From Paenibacillus sp. 32352 (GTDB lineage Bacteria; Bacillota; Bacilli; Paenibacillales; NBRC-103111): DNA of 64,000 bases. The translations under genes were made by a program, and so were the position numbers. The stretch spans positions 62,001-126,000 of the forward strand of contig NZ_MZNT01000011.1 in NCBI RefSeq assembly GCF_002042965.1, given 5' to 3'. Below are positions 25,402-33,086 of this stretch, piece by piece (the first letter of the stretch is position 1; every line of letters starts with the position of its first letter). The notes under the pieces are model-generated. The model made no database searches. It was given only the letters and a program-made list of their open reading frames with translations, and was not told where the DNA came from.

Positions 25402-25497
25402 ACATTTAATACGTCGCTTAACAATATGGATGTGAGTACGGCATTGCGGAAAGCAAAGGAAGAAGCCGGCAAGACTGCTGAGGCGGTGAAAAAATAA
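25402..25497 (+). pseudogene. C-terminal relic of a solute-binding protein gene
   Basis: The frame reads TFNTSLNNMDVSTALRKAKEEAGKTAEAVKK up to a TAA; only the last 23 codons start with ATG and there is no ribosome site. The stretch MDVSTALRKAKEEAGK matches the style of the end of the binding protein at 2872-4200 (MDINTYMRTAEEEANK). It therefore looks like the last 30 or so codons of a third solute-binding lipoprotein gene whose body has been deleted. Confidence 0.55.
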
Positions 25498-25515
25498 TCA
25501 CTTGGGAGGTGCGGT

Positions 25516-25719
25516 ATGGTCAAAAAAATCATGGTGCTGCTGGGGTTATTCATTATTCTGTTGATCGTATGGATCGCGGCGGGATTATGGTTCTCATCTC
25601 TGTACGGAAATGCCGGCTTCGGAGGCACGCTATTGATAGGCTTTTGTATCGTACCTCTCGTTCTCCGTTTGGCAGTAACCAAGCTGTTTCGTGCAAATGA
25701 GAAGACCATAGACCATTAG
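25516..25719 (+). CDS. Small membrane protein (67 aa)
   Basis: ATG at 25516 follows GGGAGGT (25504-25510). Two hydrophobic segments, about residues 4-26 (IMVLLGLFIILLIVWIAAGLWF) and 34-53 (GFGGTLLIGFCIVPLVLRL), predict two membrane spans with a charged tail. No family recognised. It stands between the relic and the dehydrogenase gene and may be transcribed with the latter. Confidence 0.65.
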   Translation: MVKKIMVLLGLFIILLIVWIAAGLWFSSLYGNAGFGGTLLIGFCIVPLVLRLAVTKLFRANEKTIDH

Positions 25720-25776
25720 CTGCAACGCGATAATTCCATTTTTTTACACATGAAGCAAAAAGGAGAGAAATCATCC

Positions 25777-26862
25777 ATGTCATCCAAAGAAATCGGGTAT
25801 GCCGTATTCGGGCTGGGAGTTGGCAAAAGCCATCTAGCTAGTGCGGTAAAGGCGAAGGGATGCAAATTCGTCGCGATCTGCGACATGAACGAAGCGGTTT
25901 TGCACAAGCTTGGCGACGAATATGGAATTGATCCGGCGAACCGTTACACGAGCTATGAGGAGCTTCTGAAACGTGAGGATATCGATGTTATCAGCGTGTG
26001 CACGCCGAGCGGCTGGCACAAGGAGCATACGATCATGGCGCTCAAGGCCGGCAAGCATGTGCTTACCGAGAAGCCCCTGGAGATCCGTGTAGATCGAATT
26101 GATGAAATGAACCGGGTGGCGGCGGAGCAAGGACTGTATCTCGGCTGTGTATTCCAGAACCGGCTTGCGCCGGCCAACCAATTGATCAAGCAAACGATCC
26201 AGAGCGGCCGGATGGGCAAAATGATCACATCCAATTTTCATTTGAAATGGTATCGCGATGATAAATATTATGCCAAGAACGGCGGATGGAGAGGCACCTG
26301 GGCAATGGACGGCGGCGGTGCGATCATGAACCAAACCATCCATACCGTTGATCTTATGCAGTGGTTTATGGGACCGGTGCGAAGCATTTTTGCCAAAATG
26401 GGGACGTACAATCACCCGATTGAAACGGAAGACACAGCGGTAGCCGTCGTGACGTTCGAAAGCGGAGCTATCGGTACCCTTATTGGAACGACATGCGCCT
26501 ATCCGGGGCTAGAGGTCTCCGTTCAAATTCACGGATCAACGGGCTCCATTTATTCCAAAAGCAACAAGATCGAGCTGTTTAAAATGGCTGATGATGATGA
26601 GCACTATTCTGAGGAAGCCCGTATCCTGGAAACTTACGGTACAGGCGCAGCCAAACCGGCTTCCGAATCGGGTGAACTGCCGAAGACGGGTCATGCAGGG
26701 CAAGTCCAGGATATGATCGATGCCGTAATAGAGGGACGCCCTCCTATGATTGAAGGCAAAGAGGGAAGAGCTTCCGTCGAAATCGTGCAAGCGCTTTATG
26801 AATCCGCAAGAACCGGCAAGGAAGTATTCCTGCCTTATGTACCGGAGCTGAGCAAAGCATGA
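25777..26862 (+). CDS. Gfo/Idh/MocA-family sugar dehydrogenase
   Basis: A 361-aa NAD(P)-dependent oxidoreductase. N-terminal Rossmann fold (YAVFGLGVGKSHLASA, CDMNE), the family EKP motif with the catalytic Lys in HVLTEKPLEI, and GGGAIMNQTIHTVDLMQW carrying the substrate/catalytic His-Asp residues. The ATG at 25777 follows AAAGGAGAG. The next gene overlaps it by 4 bp (ATGA), so the two products are made together. Proteins of this family paired with a TIM-barrel epimerase often oxidise a sugar or glycoside at C3; the actual substrate here is not known. Confidence 0.88.
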   Translation: MSSKEIGYAVFGLGVGKSHLASAVKAKGCKFVAICDMNEAVLHKLGDEYGIDPANRYTSYEELLKREDIDVISVCTPSGWHKEHTIMALKAGKHVLTEKPLEIRVDRIDEMNRVAAEQGLYLGCVFQNRLAPANQLIKQTIQSGRMGKMITSNFHLKWYRDDKYYAKNGGWRGTWAMDGGGAIMNQTIHTVDLMQWFMGPVRSIFAKMGTYNHPIETEDTAVAVVTFESGAIGTLIGTTCAYPGLEVSVQIHGSTGSIYSKSNKIELFKMADDDEHYSEEARILETYGTGAAKPASESGELPKTGHAGQVQDMIDAVIEGRPPMIEGKEGRASVEIVQALYESARTGKEVFLPYVPELSKA

Positions 26863-27755
26863 ATAAGCCAAATGAACGCACCTCTTCCTTTCCGGCTATT
26901 GGATGCTGCCTGACAACCGGGTCTTTTATGCCGCAAAGCGGAAATACCGAAGCTTCACAGAAAGATCAAGCCGACGTGCTGCTTACCGGAATTAACGGCC
27001 TGCTTCAATCAGGCTATGACTTCGCGGAGCTTACCGTCGGGGCATTAGCCCAGCTCTCAGAGGATGAATTTGCGCGGCTGCAAAGCAGGCTGAAAGAGGA
27101 AGGCATTGCCATTCCCGTCTTTAACAGCTTTATTCCTCCTGCACTGAAATTAACAGGCCCGGAAACCCAGGCTCAAGCGATAGAAGAGTACGTCGCAAAA
27201 GCAATGAAGCGAGTTCATGAAGTCGGCGGAGAAATGATTATTTTCGGCAGCGGAGGCGCCCGAACCGTTCCGGAGGGCTATGCCGTCGAACAAGGACTTC
27301 AACAAATTAAAGACTTTCTGACCCTATGTGACCGCTATGCAGATCAATATGATCTTATTGTCGCTATAGAACCGCTGAACCGCAAGGAAAGCAATGTGAT
27401 CAATAAAGTTGAGGAAGCGTTGGACTTGGCTCTCGAGCTCAATCTGCGGCATATTCAAGTGCTTGCCGACGCTTACCACATGCATTTGGAGCAGGAGTCA
27501 CCCGAGATTGTGAAGCGTGCGGTTGAAAGCAACCTCCTGGCGCATGTGCATTATGCCGAGTTCGATCGAAGCTTCCCGTCAGGGACCGAAGACGCCGGAG
27601 TCGATCTGAGAGGCTTGTTTACCTTTCTTAGGGACTGTGGATATCAAGGGCGCGTTTCTGCTGAATGTATGGGAGAGAATGTAATGGTTCATAATCAAGC
27701 TTCCTTGAGGTATATAAGAAATTTGTTAGTACAACTACATGAAAGAGGCGAATAG
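26859..27755 (+). CDS. Sugar phosphate isomerase/epimerase-like TIM-barrel protein
   Basis: A 298-aa xylose-isomerase-like TIM barrel. The four metal-binding residues of the family can be placed: Glu in VAIEPLNRKE, Asp in VLADAYHM, His in LAHVHYAE and Glu in SAECMGEN. It overlaps the dehydrogenase gene by 4 bp and is followed 1 bp later by the DUF6807 gene. Possible roles are epimerisation of a ketose, or beta-elimination on a 3-keto-glycoside as in DgpC-type enzymes. The second is an inference from the gene pairing. Confidence 0.82.
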   Translation: MNKPNERTSSFPAIGCCLTTGSFMPQSGNTEASQKDQADVLLTGINGLLQSGYDFAELTVGALAQLSEDEFARLQSRLKEEGIAIPVFNSFIPPALKLTGPETQAQAIEEYVAKAMKRVHEVGGEMIIFGSGGARTVPEGYAVEQGLQQIKDFLTLCDRYADQYDLIVAIEPLNRKESNVINKVEEALDLALELNLRHIQVLADAYHMHLEQESPEIVKRAVESNLLAHVHYAEFDRSFPSGTEDAGVDLRGLFTFLRDCGYQGRVSAECMGENVMVHNQASLRYIRNLLVQLHERGE

Positions 27756-27756
27756 G

Positions 27757-28878
27757 ATGTCTTTATTTACTTTATCCGTACAATCCGGCCACCATGCTCG
27801 TCGGCATTGTCCCGTATCCTTCCGCATTGCCGCTAATGCCGAGATTCTTAATGGAACGGCCGAGCTGCATATGATCGGAGAGGACGGAAAGCCGGTGGCG
27901 CTCCAATGTGAGAATGTTAACGGCGAGCTGGTCCTCCACTGGATTGTGGATCATCTGGGCGCCGGGGAGAGCCTTACCTATACCGTTCATGCGGGTGCAA
28001 ATCCGGAAGGAGAAGCGGTATCGGGCATTCGGCTGGAAGAAAGAGAGCATCAGATCGATGTGGTGATCGGAGGCAGCTATTTCACCTCTTATGTATTTCA
28101 TCCGGACATCGCCAAGCCTTATCTCGGGCCTATTATGGGGCCGTACGGCGAAAGCTTCACACGTCTTGATTTTGAAACGAAAGAGCACCCGCATCACAGA
28201 TCCTTATGGCTTGCGATCGGCGATGTTAACGACATTGATATGTGGAATGAGCCGAAGGAACGGCATGGAAAGCAAATTATAACCGGATTCGGGGACAAAA
28301 CCGCAGGTGCGGTATTGGCAAGACTGACCTCTACTCAACAATGGTGCTCCTATGGAGGAAAGCCGCAATTGACGGAAACAAGAACGATGACGTTCTACAA
28401 TACTCCTGCTGAAGGCCGGTTTATCGATATCGATTTTTCCCTGGTGGCGAACGGACGTGTTGAGCTGGGCGCTACGAAAGAAGCGGGACCGCTGGGAATC
28501 CGCGTCGCAGAATCGATGAAGGCCGATAACGGAGGAGTGATTCGCAATTCCTTCGGTTCCGTCGGAGAAAAGGAATGCTGGGGTCAGCGCGCTCAATGGT
28601 GCGACTACTACGGCAATGTCGGCGGGCAGACGCTGGGAATCGCCGCCTTCGATCATCCCGATAATGTGGACTATCCTACGTATTGGCATGTACGGGACTA
28701 CGGTCTTCTGGCAGCCAACAATTTCTACTTCTTGGGCGGCAAGCTGCTTCAAAAGGGCCAATCCCTGAGCTATAAGCACCGTGTTTATTTCCACGCGGGA
28801 GATACGGATGCCAGCCGGGTAACAGAGAAGTACCAGGACTACATTCATCCGCCCGTCGTCTCCTTGGTTAAACAATAA
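27757..28878 (+). CDS. DUF6807 (PmoA-like) family protein
   Basis: A 373-aa protein of the PF14100 family, named after methane monooxygenase by mistake and found mainly in carbohydrate clusters. The hallmark HPHHRSLWLAIGDVNDIDMW is present, together with a beta-sandwich-rich layout and the late FDHPDNVDYPTYWHVRDYGLLAANNF. ATG at 27757 is chosen as homologue-like; the TIM-barrel gene ends at 27755. The biochemical role of the family is unsettled. It probably acts on the same sugar as its neighbours. Confidence 0.8.
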   Translation: MSLFTLSVQSGHHARRHCPVSFRIAANAEILNGTAELHMIGEDGKPVALQCENVNGELVLHWIVDHLGAGESLTYTVHAGANPEGEAVSGIRLEEREHQIDVVIGGSYFTSYVFHPDIAKPYLGPIMGPYGESFTRLDFETKEHPHHRSLWLAIGDVNDIDMWNEPKERHGKQIITGFGDKTAGAVLARLTSTQQWCSYGGKPQLTETRTMTFYNTPAEGRFIDIDFSLVANGRVELGATKEAGPLGIRVAESMKADNGGVIRNSFGSVGEKECWGQRAQWCDYYGNVGGQTLGIAAFDHPDNVDYPTYWHVRDYGLLAANNFYFLGGKLLQKGQSLSYKHRVYFHAGDTDASRVTEKYQDYIHPPVVSLVKQ

Positions 28879-28904
28879 CAATGATAGAGAGGACGGAAAA
28901 CAAC

Positions 28905-31397
28905 ATGAAAGAAGTGCTATCGAATCAGTCCTTGGAGCAGCAATTTCTGGAGCCCTCGGACGAATTTACGCCGGTCCCGTTCTGGTTCTGGAACGATGCA
29001 CTGACGGCGGAGGAAATCATTAAGCAAATCACAGACTTCGCGGATAAAGGGGTTATGGGCTTCGTTATCCATCCGCGAATAGGAATACCGGAGAGTATCC
29101 CGTACTTATCGGACAGCTACATGGACTTGGTTGAAGCGGCAGTAAAAGAGGCGTCACGATTGGGCATGACGGTGTTTTTGTATGACGAGGCCATGTATCC
29201 GTCAGGCTCCGCAAAAGGGATGGTGGTTCAAGACGATCCCGCTTATGCAAGCCGGGGCTTGAAGATGCTGGAATGGGATGGCTCCAAGCCGATCGAGCTA
29301 TCTGACATTTTAAGCGAAGGCGATGTGCTGGTCTCCGTACAAGCTGTGAAGAAGAAGGATGGGAGCAGCATTGATCCCCCGGCTGCGGTCAAGGTTGAGC
29401 CTGTGAACGGAGAAGTTCTTATACCCGACGGGTATGCATCACTATTGCTGTTCATCGAGACGTATTCCAAAGGAACGATCCGGGGGATACATTTTGGCGA
29501 GGATGACGGGGAGCCTAATGCTCCGGCCTCCGCGGACCTGTTGAACCCTCTGGCCACGCAAAAGTTTATTCGGCTGACGCATCAGCGGTATTATGAACGG
29601 CTCGGAGCCTATTTCGGCAATACGATCCAGGCTATGTTTACGGATGAGCCGGACATTATGGGGCGCCGTCATGTGAAGGGGCTTAAGTCATGGACCACAG
29701 GGTTCCTGGATGATTTCCTGAAGGAAGGCTGCAGGGAAACCGACCTGCCCCTCTTGTGGCTCGAGGGGGACAGCTCGGAAGCCGTACGGCGGGCCTACCG
29801 CAAAGCCGTGAACAAACGGATGGTCGAAGCCTATTATAAGCCTCTAAGCGATTGGTGCGCGGAGCATGGCATTGCATTAACAGGCCATCCGGCGGCAAGC
29901 GACGAGATCGGTTTACTGGAGCATTTTCAAATTCCGGGACAGGATGTCGTATGGCGTTGGGTCGCTCCTGAAGACGGCAAAGCATTGGAAGGCCGGCATA
30001 CAACCATGGCCAAATGCTCTTCCGATGCGGCAAGGCACAGGGGCAGACGCAGAAACCTCAATGAGTTTCTTGGCGTGTGCAGCCCGGGCGGCGGATGGGC
30101 TCTAAGCGGAGGAGACATCAAGTGGTACATGGATTGGCTATTGGTGAGAGGGGTCAACCTTCTATGCCCTCACGCATTCTATTATTCCATTAAGGGACCG
30201 CGCAGATATAATGAGCGTCCGCCCGATGTGGGGCCGAACAACATTTGGTGGCCGCATTACCGTCTTTTTTCCGATTACATGAAACGAATGAGCTGGCTTA
30301 TGACGGGCAGCGTCAATACAACGCCAATAGCCGTTCTGTGCCGCGAGGATTGGCTGCCGTGGCAGGCAGTCAAGCCGTTGTACGAGCACCAGAGGGAGTT
30401 TAATTATCTGGAAGAAAGCTTGCTGGTGAAAGAAAACGCGATCGACAAAGGCTGCATTCGGATTCAAGAACAGGCTTACACTGTGGTGCTGGTGGAAAAC
30501 GAACATTTATGGGAGGAAGAAACAAAGGCAGCCTTGCAGCTATTCCTCGATGGAGGAGGTACGGTCTTCGTACTTCATACGGAGGAGCAGGAGCGCGGCT
30601 TGCCGGCAACGATCCGGTTGACAAGTCCTGATCAATTGATTGCGGCACTGGATGACATCCTGCAGCCCGAAGTTCTGTTGGATCCTCCTTGCCCGGATAT
30701 TAGAGTTAGTCATGTCGTCAAGGATGGCAATCATTTCTATGTGCTGGTTCATGAGGGAGAACAAGCCTACGAGGGAACCTTGTCTGTTGCAGTATCGGGG
30801 AAGACCGAGCTATGGGACCCGTGGGAAGCCAGGGTTGGATCAGCCTATGCTCTCAGATCGAATCTCGGAACAACCGTTCCGATTCATTTGGACAGAAGGC
30901 AAAGTGTTATTTTCCGTATCGACCCCGCGGCTCCTATTGAAGAGGATAGAACGGCTGTGATAACCAGTGAAACGCCAGCATCGCAAAAGGCAGTGCGTGT
31001 TCTGGATAACGGCTGGCGGGTGGAGTCCGCTGCCCCCGAAGCTTCCTCTCTGGTTAAAGGATTAGGAGATTGGTCGGAGATCGAGGGACTGGAATCCTTT
31101 TCGGGTACGGTGCATTATGTGAACCGCTTTGTCATAGAGGAACCCGTCTCAAGTCGTACGGAGCAGATCCTGCTCGATTTGGGAGAAGCCCATGAAATGG
31201 CGGAAGTGTGGGTGAACGGACAGTTTGCCGGGGTACGCATGTGGCATCCGTATAGGCTGAATATTGAAGCGTACGTCAAGCAAGGGGAGAATGAGCTTCG
31301 AGTAGCCGTTACGAACAGTCTGGCTAATAGGATCGATCGGGACAAGCGGCCTTCCGGCCTGATAGGCCCAGTAAGTATAGCGGAATACCATGTGTAA
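28905..31397 (+). CDS. GH106-like glycoside hydrolase
   Basis: An 830-aa cytosolic protein. It opens with PVPFWFWNDALTAEEIIKQI and GFVIHPRIGIPESIPYLS, the start pattern of the GH106 (alpha-L-rhamnosidase) TIM-barrel group, then FLYDEAMYPSGSAKG, MFTDEPDIMGRRH, TGHPAASDEIG and PHAFYYSIKGPR. The C-terminal 200 residues form beta-sandwich domains, the last one GH2-like (LDLGEAHEMAEVWVNGQFAGVRMWHPYRLNI). The ATG at 28905 has GAGAGG upstream, while 28881 has no ribosome site. It is the fourth gene of the run from 25777. Rhamnosidase activity is plausible but unproven. Confidence 0.72.
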   Translation: MKEVLSNQSLEQQFLEPSDEFTPVPFWFWNDALTAEEIIKQITDFADKGVMGFVIHPRIGIPESIPYLSDSYMDLVEAAVKEASRLGMTVFLYDEAMYPSGSAKGMVVQDDPAYASRGLKMLEWDGSKPIELSDILSEGDVLVSVQAVKKKDGSSIDPPAAVKVEPVNGEVLIPDGYASLLLFIETYSKGTIRGIHFGEDDGEPNAPASADLLNPLATQKFIRLTHQRYYERLGAYFGNTIQAMFTDEPDIMGRRHVKGLKSWTTGFLDDFLKEGCRETDLPLLWLEGDSSEAVRRAYRKAVNKRMVEAYYKPLSDWCAEHGIALTGHPAASDEIGLLEHFQIPGQDVVWRWVAPEDGKALEGRHTTMAKCSSDAARHRGRRRNLNEFLGVCSPGGGWALSGGDIKWYMDWLLVRGVNLLCPHAFYYSIKGPRRYNERPPDVGPNNIWWPHYRLFSDYMKRMSWLMTGSVNTTPIAVLCREDWLPWQAVKPLYEHQREFNYLEESLLVKENAIDKGCIRIQEQAYTVVLVENEHLWEEETKAALQLFLDGGGTVFVLHTEEQERGLPATIRLTSPDQLIAALDDILQPEVLLDPPCPDIRVSHVVKDGNHFYVLVHEGEQAYEGTLSVAVSGKTELWDPWEARVGSAYALRSNLGTTVPIHLDRRQSVIFRIDPAAPIEEDRTAVITSETPASQKAVRVLDNGWRVESAAPEASSLVKGLGDWSEIEGLESFSGTVHYVNRFVIEEPVSSRTEQILLDLGEAHEMAEVWVNGQFAGVRMWHPYRLNIEAYVKQGENELRVAVTNSLANRIDRDKRPSGLIGPVSIAEYHV

Positions 31398-31506
31398 TGG
31401 TTAAAGCTGGCGGAGGCTTAGGGGATTAGATGGGACAAGATGCCAGCACGATGCTATGAGATGATGCGAACGACGATTTGCCCAATACCTGGAGAAAGAA
31501 AAGAAA

Positions 31507-31546
31507 GGGGACAGGTCCCAAAGACGGCATTCTGTCACGGTATGCC
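31507..31546. repeat. Palindromic REP-like element
   Basis: GGGACAGGTCCC (31508-31519) is a perfect 12-bp palindrome and GGCAT/ATGCC (31526-31546) forms a second small hairpin, both in the 190-bp gap before the lipoprotein gene. GGGGACAGGTCCC-type words occur in dispersed palindromic elements of Firmicutes. Only one copy is visible here. Confidence 0.35.
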
Positions 31547-31588
31547 TTGGATGGAGTCTGAAGTAGAAAAAAAGGGGAGTTGCATAAA

Positions 31589-32917
31589 ATGAAGTGGAAT
31601 AAGTCTATAGTCTCGGTTGTGGCGTCCAGCATGCTCATTTCCATGCTTGCAGCATGCGGAGGAAATGGTGGTGGTGCAGGGGCCGATAAAGGTACAGCTG
31701 ACAAGGCCGCCGCCAATTCGGATAACGAGCCGGCGAACCTGGTCGTTTATTCGAACAGCGGTGATTCTCCGGAGAGCTGGAATGAGCGATTCGGCAATGC
31801 GCTTAAAGAGAAATTTCCTAACTACAATATCAAGTACATTCAGAAGCAATCGAACTACGGGATTAAGGAGCTGCTCACTTCCGGCGAGACGATCGACATT
31901 TACTGGGATTCGATAGGCGGCTTCGCCTCCGGTCTTCTCGATAACGGACTGGAGTATGATATGACGGATTTGGTCAAGAAGCATCAGATCGATTTATCCA
32001 AGATTGAGCCGTCCGTGGCCGATTCCATCAAGCAGATTTCCAAGGATAAAATCTACGGTATTCCCGTTTTCAACAACAACATGGTTCTCTACTACAACAA
32101 AGATATATTCGATAAATTCGGCGTGCCTTATCCGAAAGACGGCATGACCTGGACGGAAGCGAATAAGCTGGCACAGCAGTTAACGCGTGTGGACGGCAAA
32201 ACCTATATCGGTCTCTCCTCATCCCAGACTCATATGCTTCCTATGAACCAGTTATCGATTCCTTTTGTCGATGTGGCAACCGATAAACCGACCATTTTCA
32301 CCAATGAAAAGTGGCGCGAGTATTTTGAAACCGTCTTTGTCGGTCCTAGTAAAGCTCAGGGATATGTTGAATACATGAAGGAGCTTAAGGATGCCATTCC
32401 GTACCGCAATGAATTTTTGAAGGAGAAGAACGTAGCGATGTTCGCCTGGCTGTCCTCTATCGTCTTCGTATTCCCGGAGGAATTCCAAAGCATGAACTGG
32501 GATATGGTATCCCTGCCGACGTTCGACAGCCTGCCTAAGGTCGGTTCGCAGGCGTATCCTACTTATTTCACCGTGACCTCGATGTCCAAGCAAAGAGATC
32601 AGGCGATGAACGTAATCAAGTATTTAATCAGCGAGGAGCATCAAACCAAGCTGTCCAAAATCGGAATGATGCCGGTCTTGGATAATGACGCTGTGAAGAA
32701 AGTATATGGTCAGGAAAGTATTTTCAAAGGGAAAAACTTCGGCGCCTCGTTCTATAACAAGTTCGCTCCGATCCCTGAAAAATCCCGGTATGACAGCCTT
32801 ATGCTGACACCATACGCCAAAGCGGTTCCTAAAATCATCCTAACCGGAGACTACAATACCGTATTCCGCGCGACCGAGGAAGATACGATGAAGAAAATAG
32901 CGGACGCCAAAAAATAA
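31589..32917 (+). CDS. Extracellular sugar-binding lipoprotein (ABC importer receptor)
   Basis: A 442-aa family 1 solute-binding protein. The ATG at 31589 lies 9 bp after AAGGGGAG; a TTG nine bases earlier is too close to it. Lipobox SMLAAC (Cys23). Binding-fold segments include ELLTSGETIDIYWDSIGGF and YNKDIFDKFGVPYPKDGMTW. It is paralogous to the receptor at 2872-4200. It closes the sugar gene run and presumably captures its substrate, but again there are no permease genes beside it. Confidence 0.88.
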   Translation: MKWNKSIVSVVASSMLISMLAACGGNGGGAGADKGTADKAAANSDNEPANLVVYSNSGDSPESWNERFGNALKEKFPNYNIKYIQKQSNYGIKELLTSGETIDIYWDSIGGFASGLLDNGLEYDMTDLVKKHQIDLSKIEPSVADSIKQISKDKIYGIPVFNNNMVLYYNKDIFDKFGVPYPKDGMTWTEANKLAQQLTRVDGKTYIGLSSSQTHMLPMNQLSIPFVDVATDKPTIFTNEKWREYFETVFVGPSKAQGYVEYMKELKDAIPYRNEFLKEKNVAMFAWLSSIVFVFPEEFQSMNWDMVSLPTFDSLPKVGSQAYPTYFTVTSMSKQRDQAMNVIKYLISEEHQTKLSKIGMMPVLDNDAVKKVYGQESIFKGKNFGASFYNKFAPIPEKSRYDSLMLTPYAKAVPKIILTGDYNTVFRATEEDTMKKIADAKK

Positions 32918-32994
32918 TAGGGGTTTACTAGCTTCCGAGACGCAGGAAACGAGCTCGGCTACGGCCAGCGGACTGCGCTGCTCTCCGAATACGT

Positions 32995-33022
32995 TTGTAA
33001 TTCCCTGAGGCTCCTTTATAAT
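32995..33022 (+). promoter_or_regulatory. Sigma-A promoter of rarA
   Basis: TTGTAA (32995-33000), a 16-bp spacer and a perfect TATAAT (33017-33022), 65 bp before the rarA start. Confidence 0.7.
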
Positions 33023-33057
33023 AGAGCATGTATGGTACACAACCGTGCATGCTCTAT
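33021..33057 (+). promoter_or_regulatory. 16-bp hairpin at the rarA transcription start
   Basis: ATAGAGCATGTATGGT (33021-33036) and ACCGTGCATGCTCTAT (33042-33057) pair along all 16 positions (two G-U pairs in RNA) around the loop ACACA. It begins within the -10 box and so would be the very 5' end of the transcript. No T run follows, so it is not a terminator. Confidence 0.75.
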
Positions 33058-33086
33058 TACAGTTTTCATATAAAGGTAGTGATAGT

